The translations under genes were made by a program, and so were the position numbers. 64,000 nt of DNA from Alphaproteobacteria bacterium (GTDB taxonomy: Bacteria > Pseudomonadota > Alphaproteobacteria > CAAGCB01 > CAG-977), in the NCBI GenBank assembly GCA_017616015.1, contig JAFZYY010000030.1, positions 62,001-126,000 on the forward strand. Direction: 5' to 3'. A model generated the notes under the pieces. It saw nothing but the letters and a program-made list of their open reading frames with translations, was not told where the DNA came from and ran no database searches. The stretch's first letter is position 1. Every line of letters begins with the position of its first letter. This document shows positions 27,707 to 35,945 of the stretch, in pieces.

Positions 27707-28903
27707 ATGAAAAAACATCTTTTATATGCGGCATTAATTTCCGCGACCACCGTTTTATCTTTTCCGGCTTTCGCTCAGACGAAAGCGACCGTTGAAACCT
27801 TCGACCAACCGATTGAATTGCAGGTCGGCGGTTACATGACCTGGTACGGCACTTACGGCAATCAGCGCCAGACGACGTTGACGGCTCCCGCTGCGGCCGG
27901 TCTGACCGTTGACAAGTACAACAATTTCGATTTGATGGGAAACGCCGAGATTTACTTCTCAGGCAAAACGAAGTTGCAGAACGATATTGAAATCGGCGCG
28001 ATGATCCAGTTGAAAGCCGGCACGGATTCCAGCACGGGAGATCATGTGATTGACGAAACCTACATGACTGTTGATTCGAAAATCGGACGCGTCATCGCCG
28101 GTAACGTTAAAAACGTTTCCAACCAAATGGCTGTCACGGCACCGAGCGCCAGCTCCCTTTACGAACAGGAAACAGATTTCACGCGTGTCATCGTCGTTCC
28201 CGCCGGTTTTGCTTACAACAAAGCGACATACGCGCTGTTAGACGACGTTTCGACGAAACTCTCTTACGTTACGCCGACTTTTGCCGATCTGACTTTCGGC
28301 GTCAGCCTGATGCCCGGAAACAAGACAAAAGGAAAAGACAGCAACGATTTGTTGGTTCCGAACGACGGAATCAAGCTGTTTAAGTACGGCATTGACGCGG
28401 CGGCGTTGTATGAGCATGATTTTGGCGGTTTCAACATTGAAGCCGGCGCGACCTTCACGGTTTACAAACCGAACCTGCACGCAAACGGCGATCCCGCCGA
28501 AGAAACGAACATCAAAGAATACGGCGGCGGCCTGAACATCGGAATCGGCAACTGGACGATCGGCGGCTCCTATCACTACACCGACATGTCCATGGAAACG
28601 GCGGCCTTTATGAATCCGTTTGCCAATGTCGCCAGAGGCGCCGCCTGGGACGCCGGCGTTAAATTCACGGCCGGCCCGTTTGAAACCAGTGCGACTGTTT
28701 TGCAGTCCAGAGCGGACAGCTTAGCCGTCGAAGGTAAGAAAGACATTTACACGCAATATCAGCTTTCCGGAAGATACACCATCGTCAAGGGCATCAACGC
28801 GTTTATGGATCTGGCCTATATGAATTTCCGGTCCGCCTCCGAGGATCGCTCTTTAAGCAACAAAGGTCCTGCCGTCGCGATCGGTATGAATCTGTATTTC
28901 TAA
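27707..28903 (+). CDS. Outer-membrane general porin
   Basis: A 398-residue protein with a signal peptide ending at AFA (residue 23) and a mature part made of alternating beta strands with short acidic turns, ending in NLYF with a C-terminal aromatic residue, the mark for insertion by the Bam complex. It resembles the Gram-negative porin family of alphaproteobacteria (QVGGYMTWYGTYG start, GRVIAGNVKNVSNQM strand, YGIDAAALYEHDFGG). It would form a trimeric diffusion pore. AGGAAC precedes the ATG. The 181-bp upstream region is very AT-rich and must carry a strong promoter; a TATAAT lies at 27581-27586. Confidence 0.9.
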   Translation: MKKHLLYAALISATTVLSFPAFAQTKATVETFDQPIELQVGGYMTWYGTYGNQRQTTLTAPAAAGLTVDKYNNFDLMGNAEIYFSGKTKLQNDIEIGAMIQLKAGTDSSTGDHVIDETYMTVDSKIGRVIAGNVKNVSNQMAVTAPSASSLYEQETDFTRVIVVPAGFAYNKATYALLDDVSTKLSYVTPTFADLTFGVSLMPGNKTKGKDSNDLLVPNDGIKLFKYGIDAAALYEHDFGGFNIEAGATFTVYKPNLHANGDPAEETNIKEYGGGLNIGIGNWTIGGSYHYTDMSMETAAFMNPFANVARGAAWDAGVKFTAGPFETSATVLQSRADSLAVEGKKDIYTQYQLSGRYTIVKGINAFMDLAYMNFRSASEDRSLSNKGPAVAIGMNLYF

Positions 28904-28914
28904 AGAAAGATGCC

Positions 28915-29586
28915 ATGGACGTTTTAACAAATTTGCAGGCGGTGACGGCCAAGATTAGATTGGCCGCCGCCGCTTGCGGGCGGTCTGAAAAAGACGTTAC
29001 TTTAGTCGCCGTTTCGAAAATGCACGAAACGGAAGAAATTCTGCCTCTTTTGCAAGCGGGACACCGTGTTTTCGGCGAAAACCGCGTGCAGGAAGCCATG
29101 CGGAAGTTTCCCGCTCTGAAAGAACAATTTCCGGATTTGAAATTGCATTTAATCGGCGGATTGCAAACAAACAAAGTCAAAGAAGTCGTTTCCTTTTTTG
29201 ACGTGATTGAATCCGTCGACAGGATCGAGCTGGCCGAAAAGCTGGCGGCCGAAATGAAAAAGCAAGGCAGAAACCTGCCCTGTTTCATTCAGGTCAACAC
29301 CGGGGAAGAACCTCAAAAAAGCGGAATTGTTCCACGTGAAACAATTTCGTTGGTGAAACAGTGCCGCGATTTGGGATTGAATATCGTCGGGTTGATGTGC
29401 ATTCCACCCGTTGACGACGAACCCTCCCCGCATTTCGCTTTCTTAAAAAAGCTGGCGCGGGAAGCAGACGTTAAAGAATTATCGATGGGTATGAGCGACG
29501 ATTATGACATCGCCGTTCAGCAAGGCGCGACATTTGTCCGCGTCGGCACCGCCCTGTTCGGCGAACGCGACTATTCCAAAAAATAA
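28915..29586 (+). CDS. yggS: PLP homeostasis protein YggS/PROSC family
   Basis: A 223-residue single-domain PLP-binding TIM barrel. The lysine of LVAVSKMH binds pyridoxal phosphate; HLIGGLQTNKV (family: HFIGxLQxNK), INTGEEPQKSG and ELSMGMSDDY with FVRVGTALFG are family motifs. It controls PLP and amino-acid balance. It follows the porin gene by 11 bases. The middle of the gene contains a parS-like palindrome, with the amino acids V-P-R-E-T encoded there. Confidence 0.95.
   Translation: MDVLTNLQAVTAKIRLAAAACGRSEKDVTLVAVSKMHETEEILPLLQAGHRVFGENRVQEAMRKFPALKEQFPDLKLHLIGGLQTNKVKEVVSFFDVIESVDRIELAEKLAAEMKKQGRNLPCFIQVNTGEEPQKSGIVPRETISLVKQCRDLGLNIVGLMCIPPVDDEPSPHFAFLKKLAREADVKELSMGMSDDYDIAVQQGATFVRVGTALFGERDYSKK
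29328..29343. other. parS-like site inside yggS
   Basis: TGTTCCACGTGAAACA differs from the perfect parS palindrome TGTTTCACGTGAAACA in one base and is a hybrid of that form and the TGTTCCACGTGGAACA form common in alphaproteobacteria. ParB is encoded about 16 kb to the right. parS sites inside coding sequence are normal. Confidence 0.75.
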
Positions 29587-30042
29587 CTAAACCAATTTTT
29601 CAAAAGAACCGGTCTGGCGCAACGCTTCGCCCAAAACGATTGCGCCCGCGATCGCGACATTGATCGAACGGGCGTCCGGCCGCATCGGAATTCTTAGCCG
29701 CGCGTCAACGGCATTATGGACATAGTCCGGCACACCGGCGCTTTCACGACCTAATAACAAAATGTCATTATCCCTAAAGTCGAAAGAAACATACGATTGC
29801 GCGCCCTTCGTTGTTAATAAAACAATCCTGCCTTGATGCTGCGCATAAAAATCCTGCCATGAATTATGGCGAGTACAGTCGACCATATCCAGATAATCCA
29901 TGCCGGCGCGACGCATTTTCTGATCGTTAAAGACAAAACCGCAAGGCTCGATAATATCGACCGGCAGATTAAAACATGCCGCCAATCTCAACAACGTTCC
30001 GGTATTCTGTGGAATATCGGGTTCAAACAGAGCCAACCGCAT
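29587..30042 (-). CDS. trmL: tRNA (cytidine/uridine-34 2'-O) methyltransferase TrmL
   Basis: A 151-residue SPOUT-class methyltransferase. MRLALFEPDIPQNTGTLLRLAACF is replaced only slightly from the family start; NDQKMRRAGMDYLD, LLGRESAGVP and IPMRPDARSINVAIAGAIVLGEALRQ make up the knotted SAM site. It methylates the wobble base of tRNA-Leu isoacceptors. It converges with yggS with no gap. Confidence 0.95.
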   Translation of the reverse strand: MRLALFEPDIPQNTGTLLRLAACFNLPVDIIEPCGFVFNDQKMRRAGMDYLDMVDCTRHNSWQDFYAQHQGRIVLLTTKGAQSYVSFDFRDNDILLLGRESAGVPDYVHNAVDARLRIPMRPDARSINVAIAGAIVLGEALRQTGSFEKLV

Positions 30043-30053
30043 TCCGGATACCC

Positions 30054-31157
30054 CTAAACATTGAACAGGAAATGACAGATATCGCCGTCCTGCATCACAT
30101 ATGTTTTGCCTTCGGAGCGGAGTTTTCCCATTTCCCGTGCCTTGGCTTCGCTCTTACAGGCGATGAAATCGTCATAGGAAATGATTTCGGCGCGGATAAA
30201 GCCTTTTTCAAAATCGGAATGAATGACACCCGCCGCTTGCGGAGCCGTCATGCCGTCCTTAATCGTCCACGCTTTTGATTCTTTGGGCCCCGTCGTAAAG
30301 AAAGTTTTCAAATTCAACAGCTTATAACCGGCGGCGATGACACGGTTCAGTCCCGTTTCCTCCAATCCGAGCGTTTCCAGAAATTCTTTCTGCTCCTGCG
30401 GGTCTTCCAGTAAAGCGACTTCGGATTCGATCGCCGCGGAAATCACGACCGCCTGATTACCCTGCTTTTCCGCCATTTCAAACACGCGTTTTGAAAAATC
30501 GTTACCGGTTGCGGCAGACGCTTCGTCCACGTTGCAAACGTACAAAACGGGTTTTGAAGTCAGTAAAAACAACTGCTTATACAGTTTTTGCTTTTCCTCA
30601 TCGTCAAACTGTACGGTTCTGGCCGGTTTTCCTTCCCGCAATGCGTCTAAAACGGGCTGCATCACGGCGACCATTTCCTTGCCTTCCTTTTCGCCGGCGC
30701 GGGCTTTCTTTTCAAACGGCACAATCCGACGTTCCAAACCGTCCAGATCCGCCAGCATCAGCTCTGTTTCTATCGTTTCCGCGTCGCGCACCGGATCAAT
30801 CGAGCCTTCGACATGCGTAATATCGCTGTTTTCAAAGCAACGCAAAACATGAACAATCGCGTCGACTTCGCGAATGGAGGCCAGAAACTGGTTACCGAGT
30901 CCTTCGCCTTTCGAAGCGCCCTTAACCAGTCCGGCAATGTCCACAAACTCCAGTTGGGTATAAATTGTTTGCTTGGAATCCGACAATTCGGAAAGAACTT
31001 TTAATCGCGGATCCGGAACGGCGACACGACCGACGTTCGGCTCAATGGTGCAAAACGGATAATTTGCCGCCTGCGCCGCCATTGTCGAGGTTAAAGCGTT
31101 AAACAAAGTCGATTTGCCGACATTCGGCAATCCCACGATTCCGCAGTTAAATCCCAT
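30054..31157 (-). CDS. ychF: Redox-regulated ATPase YchF (Obg family)
   Basis: A 367-residue TRAFAC-class P-loop protein. G1 is GLPNVGKST (8-16), G3 is [20 protein letters not shown], and the G4 position reads NVDE instead of NKxD, as expected for this ATP-preferring subfamily. The C-terminal TGS-like domain includes [29 protein letters not shown]. It binds ribosomes and influences stress responses. It follows pth by one base in the prs-rplY-pth-ychF cluster typical of the class. Confidence 0.97.
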   Translation of the reverse strand: MGFNCGIVGLPNVGKSTLFNALTSTMAAQAANYPFCTIEPNVGRVAVPDPRLKVLSELSDSKQTIYTQLEFVDIAGLVKGASKGEGLGNQFLASIREVDAIVHVLRCFENSDITHVEGSIDPVRDAETIETELMLADLDGLERRIVPFEKKARAGEKEGKEMVAVMQPVLDALREGKPARTVQFDDEEKQKLYKQLFLLTSKPVLYVCNVDEASAATGNDFSKRVFEMAEKQGNQAVVISAAIESEVALLEDPQEQKEFLETLGLEETGLNRVIAAGYKLLNLKTFFTTGPKESKAWTIKDGMTAPQAAGVIHSDFEKGFIRAEIISYDDFIACKSEAKAREMGKLRSEGKTYVMQDGDICHFLFNV

Positions 31158-31158
31158 T

Positions 31159-31737
31159 TTATTTTCCTTTTTTCTGCTGATAGACCGCCAGTCTTGAGGT
31201 AAACTCCGCCGCGCCGCCGGTTAAAACGGACGGAAAGACTTCCGCCGCATCTTCCAGTAAAGCGTTTATTTTTTCCCGATCTTCTTTCGGTAAATCGGAA
31301 AGGATCCAGTTGACGACCTGCTCGCCGTGCAAAGGACGCCCGACCCCCACCCTGATGCGGGTGTAATCCGGCGAACAGTGACTGTCTATGCTTTTAATGC
31401 CGTTATGACCGCCCGCACCGCCGCCTGTTTTGCTTTTCAGCTTGCCGACGGGACAATCCATTTCGTCATGAATGACAATAACATTCTGAACGGGAATTTT
31501 GTAAAAAGACATTGCCGCCTGCACCGCTTCGCCCGAATTGTTCATATACGTCTGCGGTTTAAGTAACAAAACCTTATTGCCGTCAATGTCTCCTTCGGCG
31601 ATTTCGCCCTGAAATTTTTTGCGCCAGGAAGAAAAATTATAGCGGCGGAACAATTCGTCCGCCGCCATAAATCCGATATTATGCCGATTGTTTTTATATT
31701 CCGATCCCGGATTCCCAAGACCAACGACCAAAAACAT
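31159..31737 (-). CDS. pth: Peptidyl-tRNA hydrolase Pth
   Basis: A 192-residue esterase that frees tRNA from prematurely released peptidyl-tRNA. VGLGNPGSEYKNNRHNIGF carries the catalytic His19; LLKPQTYMNNSGEAV, VIHDEMDCPVGKLK and GGAGGHNGIKSID are the other family motifs. It lies 17 bases behind rplY. Confidence 0.97.
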   Translation of the reverse strand: MFLVVGLGNPGSEYKNNRHNIGFMAADELFRRYNFSSWRKKFQGEIAEGDIDGNKVLLLKPQTYMNNSGEAVQAAMSFYKIPVQNVIVIHDEMDCPVGKLKSKTGGGAGGHNGIKSIDSHCSPDYTRIRVGVGRPLHGEQVVNWILSDLPKEDREKINALLEDAAEVFPSVLTGGAAEFTSRLAVYQQKKGK

Positions 31738-31754
31738 TCGGCGAATCCTTCAAA

Positions 31755-32417
31755 TTAAGCTTTTGCCGCAGTATCAGCCGCAGCCGCAGCAGCCGGAGCC
31801 GCTTCCGTTGTGGCAGCAGCGGCAGCAGCGGTTTCTTCAACCGGTTCTTCCATAGAAGACGGAGCCGCAATCGCCGCAATCGTTGTATCCAAATCCTCAA
31901 CGGGTTTAACGCCGGCAGGGAATTTGACGTCGGACATCTTCACGACATCGCCGATATTCAATCCCGTCAAATCGACAACCAACTGTTCGGGAATGTCTTT
32001 CGGCTTACAAGAAACTTCAATCACGCGGTAAATGGCGTTCAAAGTGCCACCCAGCTTCAAGCCCGGGCAAGCCAATTCGTTTTCGTACATGACAGGAACT
32101 TCGATTTGCAGTTCAGCGTTTGCCGAAACGCGCAGGAAATCGATATGAATCGGACGATCCGTCAACGGGTGCGTCTGAATATCCTGACAAATGGCGTGAT
32201 ATTTGTTTTTGCCGACTTCGATTTCGAACTGACGGGTCCAGAAACCTTTCTGACGCATCTGAGCGTCCAAATCCAAAGCGGAAATCGAGAACATCACGGG
32301 TTCTTTCTTTTCACCGTAGATAACACCGGGAATCAGACCTGCGCGACGTTCTGCGCGGGCTGCCCCCTTACCTGCCGTTGTGCGTTCATTAACGCGAATG
32401 GAAGTAATATTAGCCAT
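31755..32417 (-). CDS. rplY: 50S ribosomal protein L25 (general stress protein Ctc type)
   Basis: A 220-residue two-domain L25/TL5 protein that binds 5S rRNA. The N-terminal domain has GKGAARAERRAGLIPGVIYG and HPLTDRPIHIDFLRV; the C-terminal beta domain has the PVMYENELACPGLKLGGTLNAIYR segment. The last 40 residues are almost only Ala, Glu, Thr and Pro, a low-complexity tail. The frame is open to 32438, but ATG 32415-32417 starts the conserved MANITSI and has AAAGGA upstream. Its 5' leader contains two perfect hairpins. Confidence 0.95.
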   Translation of the reverse strand: MANITSIRVNERTTAGKGAARAERRAGLIPGVIYGEKKEPVMFSISALDLDAQMRQKGFWTRQFEIEVGKNKYHAICQDIQTHPLTDRPIHIDFLRVSANAELQIEVPVMYENELACPGLKLGGTLNAIYRVIEVSCKPKDIPEQLVVDLTGLNIGDVVKMSDVKFPAGVKPVEDLDTTIAAIAAPSSMEEPVEETAAAAAATTEAAPAAAAAADTAAKA

Positions 32418-32440
32418 AAATTTTAATCCTTTTATCAAAG

Positions 32441-32496
32441 AACGGTTCTGCCTCCAGGGGTGCCTGAACCGTTATCTTTCCGCCCCATGCGGAAAG
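32441..32496 (-). promoter_or_regulatory. Two-hairpin leader upstream of rplY
   Basis: Two perfect 8-bp stems lie in tandem: AACGGTTC/GAACCGTT (32441-32448 with 32466-32473, 17-base loop) and CTTTCCGC/GCGGAAAG (32476-32483 with 32489-32496, 5-base loop). The nearer one ends 24 bases from the rplY start codon. Neither is followed by a U-run. Structured leaders that bind the protein itself regulate many ribosomal protein genes, and L25 is autoregulated in E. coli; that this leader does the same is my inference. Confidence 0.55.
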
Positions 32497-32545
32497 CTTT
32501 TGTTGTTTACACCTTTTTATAAGGAAAAGCAAGCCTTCTTTAGCC

Positions 32546-32577
32546 ATAAAAAAAGCCGCCTTTTCCGGCGGCTTTTT
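32546..32577 (-). terminator. Intrinsic terminator after prs
   Basis: GCCGCC/GGCGGC with a TTTTCC loop, flanked by A- and T-runs, 15 bases past the prs stop on the minus strand. Confidence 0.85.
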
Positions 32578-32591
32578 TAAAAATCATTTTT

Positions 32592-33524
32592 TTAATAAAA
32601 TAAGCTGGTAATCGAACGTTCCTCGCTGATGCGCAGGATAGATTCCCCGACCAGCTCGGCAACGGAAACGACACGAATATTTTTAGCGTCTTTAACGGCT
32701 TGAGTCGGAGCGATTGTGTCCGTAATCACTAAAGATTCCAACGGCGAATCGGTTACGCGCTTGACCGCTTCGCCGGACAGAACACCGTGCGTCACATAAG
32801 CGTGCACCGAACTTGCGCCGGCGTTTTTCAAAGCCACCGCCGCATTGCACAGCGTACCGGCGGAATCGACAATATCGTCAACCAAAATGCAATCCTGCCC
32901 CGCAACGTCGCCGATAATGTTCATCACTTCGGAAACGCCTGCGCGTTCGCGACGTTTATCGATAATTGCCAGATCCGCGTTCAGACGCTTGGCTATCGCG
33001 CGGGCTCGGACGACGCCGCCGACGTCCGGAGAAACAATCATCGGCGTTTTATCGCGGAAGTGATATAAAATATCTTTCACAATAACGGGCGCGGCCGTCA
33101 GATTATCCAGAGGAATATCGAAAAATCCCTGAATTTGTCCGGCGTGCAAATCCATCGTAACTACTCTGTTCGCACCGGCGGAAGTAATCAAATTCGCAAC
33201 TAACTTGGCTGAAATCGGAGTACGCGGCGCGGAACGACGATCCTGACGCGCATAACCGAAATACGGTATAACAGCCGTAATCCGACGCGCGGAAGACCGC
33301 TTGAACGTATCAAGCATAATCAAAAGTTCCATTAAGTGATCATTCACCGGAGAACTTGTCGGCTGAATAATAAAAACGTCCTGCCCGCGAACGGTTTCCT
33401 GAACTTCCACGAAAATTTCATTATCCGCAAATCGCCGCACCGAACATTTTGACAAAGACGTGTCCATATAGCCGGTCACCGCTTGTGCGAACGGAAGATT
33501 GCTGTTTCCTGAAAAAATTTTCAT
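32592..33524 (-). CDS. prs: Ribose-phosphate pyrophosphokinase (PRPP synthase)
   Basis: A 310-residue class I PRPP synthase that makes the activated ribose used in purine, pyrimidine, His, Trp and NAD synthesis. It shows [13 protein letters not shown], the [19 protein letters not shown] flexible region, [24 protein letters not shown] and the PRPP loop [13 protein letters not shown]. It is a lone transcription unit between pgeF and the rplY leader. Confidence 0.97.
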   Translation of the reverse strand: MKIFSGNSNLPFAQAVTGYMDTSLSKCSVRRFADNEIFVEVQETVRGQDVFIIQPTSSPVNDHLMELLIMLDTFKRSSARRITAVIPYFGYARQDRRSAPRTPISAKLVANLITSAGANRVVTMDLHAGQIQGFFDIPLDNLTAAPVIVKDILYHFRDKTPMIVSPDVGGVVRARAIAKRLNADLAIIDKRRERAGVSEVMNIIGDVAGQDCILVDDIVDSAGTLCNAAVALKNAGASSVHAYVTHGVLSGEAVKRVTDSPLESLVITDTIAPTQAVKDAKNIRVVSVAELVGESILRISEERSITSLFY

Positions 33525-33543
33525 TGTATACCCTTTACCCTGA

Positions 33544-34314
33544 TTAAAATAAAGCTCCGTCCGACAGCCCTATAACGGAAATCTGCCGACCGCAGCTTTC
33601 GCCTTTTTGCGCCGACCGGCGATAAGAAAAATAGTCTTTTTCCAAAGCATAAGTATCCTCATCAACCCATTCGGCCGCCCCGATCCCGGCATGTTCCAGT
33701 CTGGCCAAAACATATCCGGGCAAATCAAATCTGTATTTTCCCGTGCCGGCGGGCACAAAAAACAAAGAAGCTTTTTTATCTTCTTCCAGAAATTCTTTTT
33801 TCATATCTTCGCCGACTTCATAAGACTGCGGCGCGATACACGGGCCGATTAACGCGATAATATTTTGTATTTTGGCTCCCATGTCAACCATTGTCTTAAT
33901 CGTATTTTCCAAAATGCCGCCGACAACGCCGCGCCAACCGGCATGTGCCGCAGCGATCACGCCTTTTCCCGGATCGGCCATTAAAACCGGAGCGCAATCA
34001 GCCGTTTTAACACCCAAAAAAAGATGAGGCTGATTTGTCACCAAAGCGTCGCCGTAAGGTGTTTTTTCGAAAGGTTCTTTTGTTGTTACGGGGATAACGA
34101 TGGAAGAATGCGTTTGATGCAACACAAACAATTTTTCGACCGTGCAACCTAAATTGCCGGCGACCCGACGCATATTTTCGCGCACTTTTGCGGGATCGTC
34201 TCCGACTTTAACGGAACAGTTTAAAGAAGAAAAACTCCCTTCCGACACACCGTTTTTACGGGAAAAAAAGCGGTAACGGATATTTTCCGGAAAAAACAAC
34301 GACGTTCCTGTCAA
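33544..34314 (-). CDS. pgeF: Multicopper-oxidase-like laccase domain protein PgeF (YfiH)
   Basis: A 256-residue protein of the YfiH/DUF152 family, reported as a purine nucleoside phosphorylase/peptidoglycan editing factor. The zinc ligands are visible: His in LHQTHSS, Cys in VKTADCAPV, His in [13 protein letters not shown]. Other family parts are [19 protein letters not shown] and [13 protein letters not shown]. Start overlaps the DUF2062 gene stop by 4 bases, so these two are coupled. Confidence 0.93.
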   Translation of the reverse strand: MTGTSLFFPENIRYRFFSRKNGVSEGSFSSLNCSVKVGDDPAKVRENMRRVAGNLGCTVEKLFVLHQTHSSIVIPVTTKEPFEKTPYGDALVTNQPHLFLGVKTADCAPVLMADPGKGVIAAAHAGWRGVVGGILENTIKTMVDMGAKIQNIIALIGPCIAPQSYEVGEDMKKEFLEEDKKASLFFVPAGTGKYRFDLPGYVLARLEHAGIGAAEWVDEDTYALEKDYFSYRRSAQKGESCGRQISVIGLSDGALF

Positions 34315-35066
34315 AGAGTATCCTCCTTAATTTCGTTGCCGGAAGCTTCTTCCTGCGCCGCAATGGTTTTTTCAAGCTTTTTTTCCAGTTGTTTTTGCTT
34401 TATTTCGAATTTTTGTTGTCTTGCTTCCATTTTTTGTTCGGCTTTTTCAACGCTACGCTCAAACTTTTCCTGTTTTGTTTTGATTTTTTGTTCCAGTCTT
34501 TTCTGACGATTTTCCAAACGCTTCAGCAACGTCCTCTGACGACGGCGAACATACCACAAAGTCCACTTATATGCGCCCCAGCCGCCGATGACTATCCACG
34601 GCAAAGAACCGACCATCATGGCAAACCCCCAGTCTTTAATCAAAACGGCGCACATCGCTTTCAACGCTTCGACAACGCCGCTTTCGTTCAAAACCGTTTT
34701 TATCAGGTCATAGAATTTGGCATAAGTTGTTCGTTCGGCAAATTCTCCCATCATAATTTTGCCGGTCACGTAAAAGATATAATAAATCGGCGGCATGGTA
34801 AGAATGTTTGTCACCCATGTCCACGCCAACCCGACGGGCAGATTAAAATCCCACTTAAAAAACTTTTTGGTAAAAAGCCACGTCATAAAGACCAGATACA
34901 TCTGGATTCCGACCAACGGCGTCATCGCCCAGGCCATGCCGATCATGGCGCCGCGCGCCGTGATTTCCGGCGGATTTTTGGACCGAATCATCGGAACAAC
35001 CAGCTTCACATAAATCAATGAAGCAATCGTCTTAAAAAAGCCCCTCTTCCTGAAGTTTATCGGCAT
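34311..35066 (-). CDS. DUF2062 membrane protein with long C-terminal coiled coil
   Basis: A 251-residue inner-membrane protein. The first ~170 residues match DUF2062: ARGAMIGMAWAMTPLVGIQMYL, then PVGLAWTWVTNILTMPPIYYI and a third hydrophobic stretch at SLPWIVIGGWGAYKW. The last ~75 residues are a continuous charged heptad region rich in Lys, Glu, Gln and Arg, predicted coiled coil on the cytoplasmic side, longer than I expect for the family. Function is unknown; DUF2062 proteins are sometimes fused to glycosyltransferases and linked to the envelope. It precedes pgeF in an overlapping pair. Confidence 0.8.
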   Translation of the reverse strand: MPINFRKRGFFKTIASLIYVKLVVPMIRSKNPPEITARGAMIGMAWAMTPLVGIQMYLVFMTWLFTKKFFKWDFNLPVGLAWTWVTNILTMPPIYYIFYVTGKIMMGEFAERTTYAKFYDLIKTVLNESGVVEALKAMCAVLIKDWGFAMMVGSLPWIVIGGWGAYKWTLWYVRRRQRTLLKRLENRQKRLEQKIKTKQEKFERSVEKAEQKMEARQQKFEIKQKQLEKKLEKTIAAQEEASGNEIKEDTL

Positions 35067-35130
35067 AATCCCTTTCGTCCGAGCTTTTGTTGTTCCTTTG
35101 TTATCAAATAGCAGAGAAATATCCCGATGT

Positions 35131-35934
35131 CTAAGATTTTCTTGCGGCCCAAATCATTATCCACAACCCGGCAATCAGCATCGGAACGGTTAACATTTGC
35201 CCCATTGTGACACGGGCAAATAAAAATCCGATTTGCGCGTCAGGTTCTCTGAAATTTTCAATAACGCTGCGGATAACAGCGTAACAAAACAAAAACAAAC
35301 CGGAAATAAATCCGGGACGGATTCGTATCCATACGCTGGCTGTCCACAAAAAATACAGAATAAAAAATAACAAAATTCCCTCAAAACCGGCTTCATACAG
35401 CTGACTGGGGTGACGCGGCAGAGGCCCCCCGTTCGGGAAAACAACCGCCCAAGGCACAGAAACGGTAACGCGGCCGAACAGTTCTGAATTGATAAAATTA
35501 GCCACGCGCCCGAAAAACAGCCCGATCGGAACAACGCAGGCCAAAAGATCCGTAAACTGGAAAAAGCCGACTTTCACACTGCGCGCATAGAAAAAAACAG
35601 CCAGAATAACGCCTATCAAACCGCCGTGAAAAGACATGCCGCCTTTCCACAAAGCGAATATCTGAAACGGATTTTCCAGATAATATCCCAGGTTATAGAA
35701 AAGGACATATCCTATTCTGCCGCCGGCAATCAAACCGACAGTCACCCAAAAAACGACATCATCAACCATGGTTTGCGTAATTGAACCGGGATAACGGCGC
35801 GCCATTCTGCGCATCAGAAACCACCCCAGCATTATTCCCGCCAGATACGCTAAAGAATACCAACGTAATCCAAAACTGCCGATATGGATAGCGATCGGAT
35901 CAATATGCGGGAAATCAATTCCTTTATAAACCAT
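35131..35934 (-). CDS. lgt: Prolipoprotein diacylglyceryl transferase Lgt
   Basis: A 267-residue inner-membrane enzyme that attaches diacylglycerol to the lipobox cysteine of lipoproteins, several of which are encoded in this window. It has seven hydrophobic segments, the RIGYVLFYNLGYYLENP region, GGMSFHGGLIG with the essential His, and GRVANFINSELFGR. The frame is open to a GTG at 35940, but that leaves no space to the AGGAG; ATG 35932-35934 sits 5 bases after it. Confidence 0.96.
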   Translation of the reverse strand: MVYKGIDFPHIDPIAIHIGSFGLRWYSLAYLAGIMLGWFLMRRMARRYPGSITQTMVDDVVFWVTVGLIAGGRIGYVLFYNLGYYLENPFQIFALWKGGMSFHGGLIGVILAVFFYARSVKVGFFQFTDLLACVVPIGLFFGRVANFINSELFGRVTVSVPWAVVFPNGGPLPRHPSQLYEAGFEGILLFFILYFLWTASVWIRIRPGFISGLFLFCYAVIRSVIENFREPDAQIGFLFARVTMGQMLTVPMLIAGLWIMIWAARKS

Positions 35935-35945
35935 AGACACTCCTG

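Noticed and set aside
34389-35021. 210-codon frame on the plus strand
   Set aside because: It is antisense to the DUF2062 gene; low-complexity Phe/Leu stretches mirror the Lys/Glu coiled coil.
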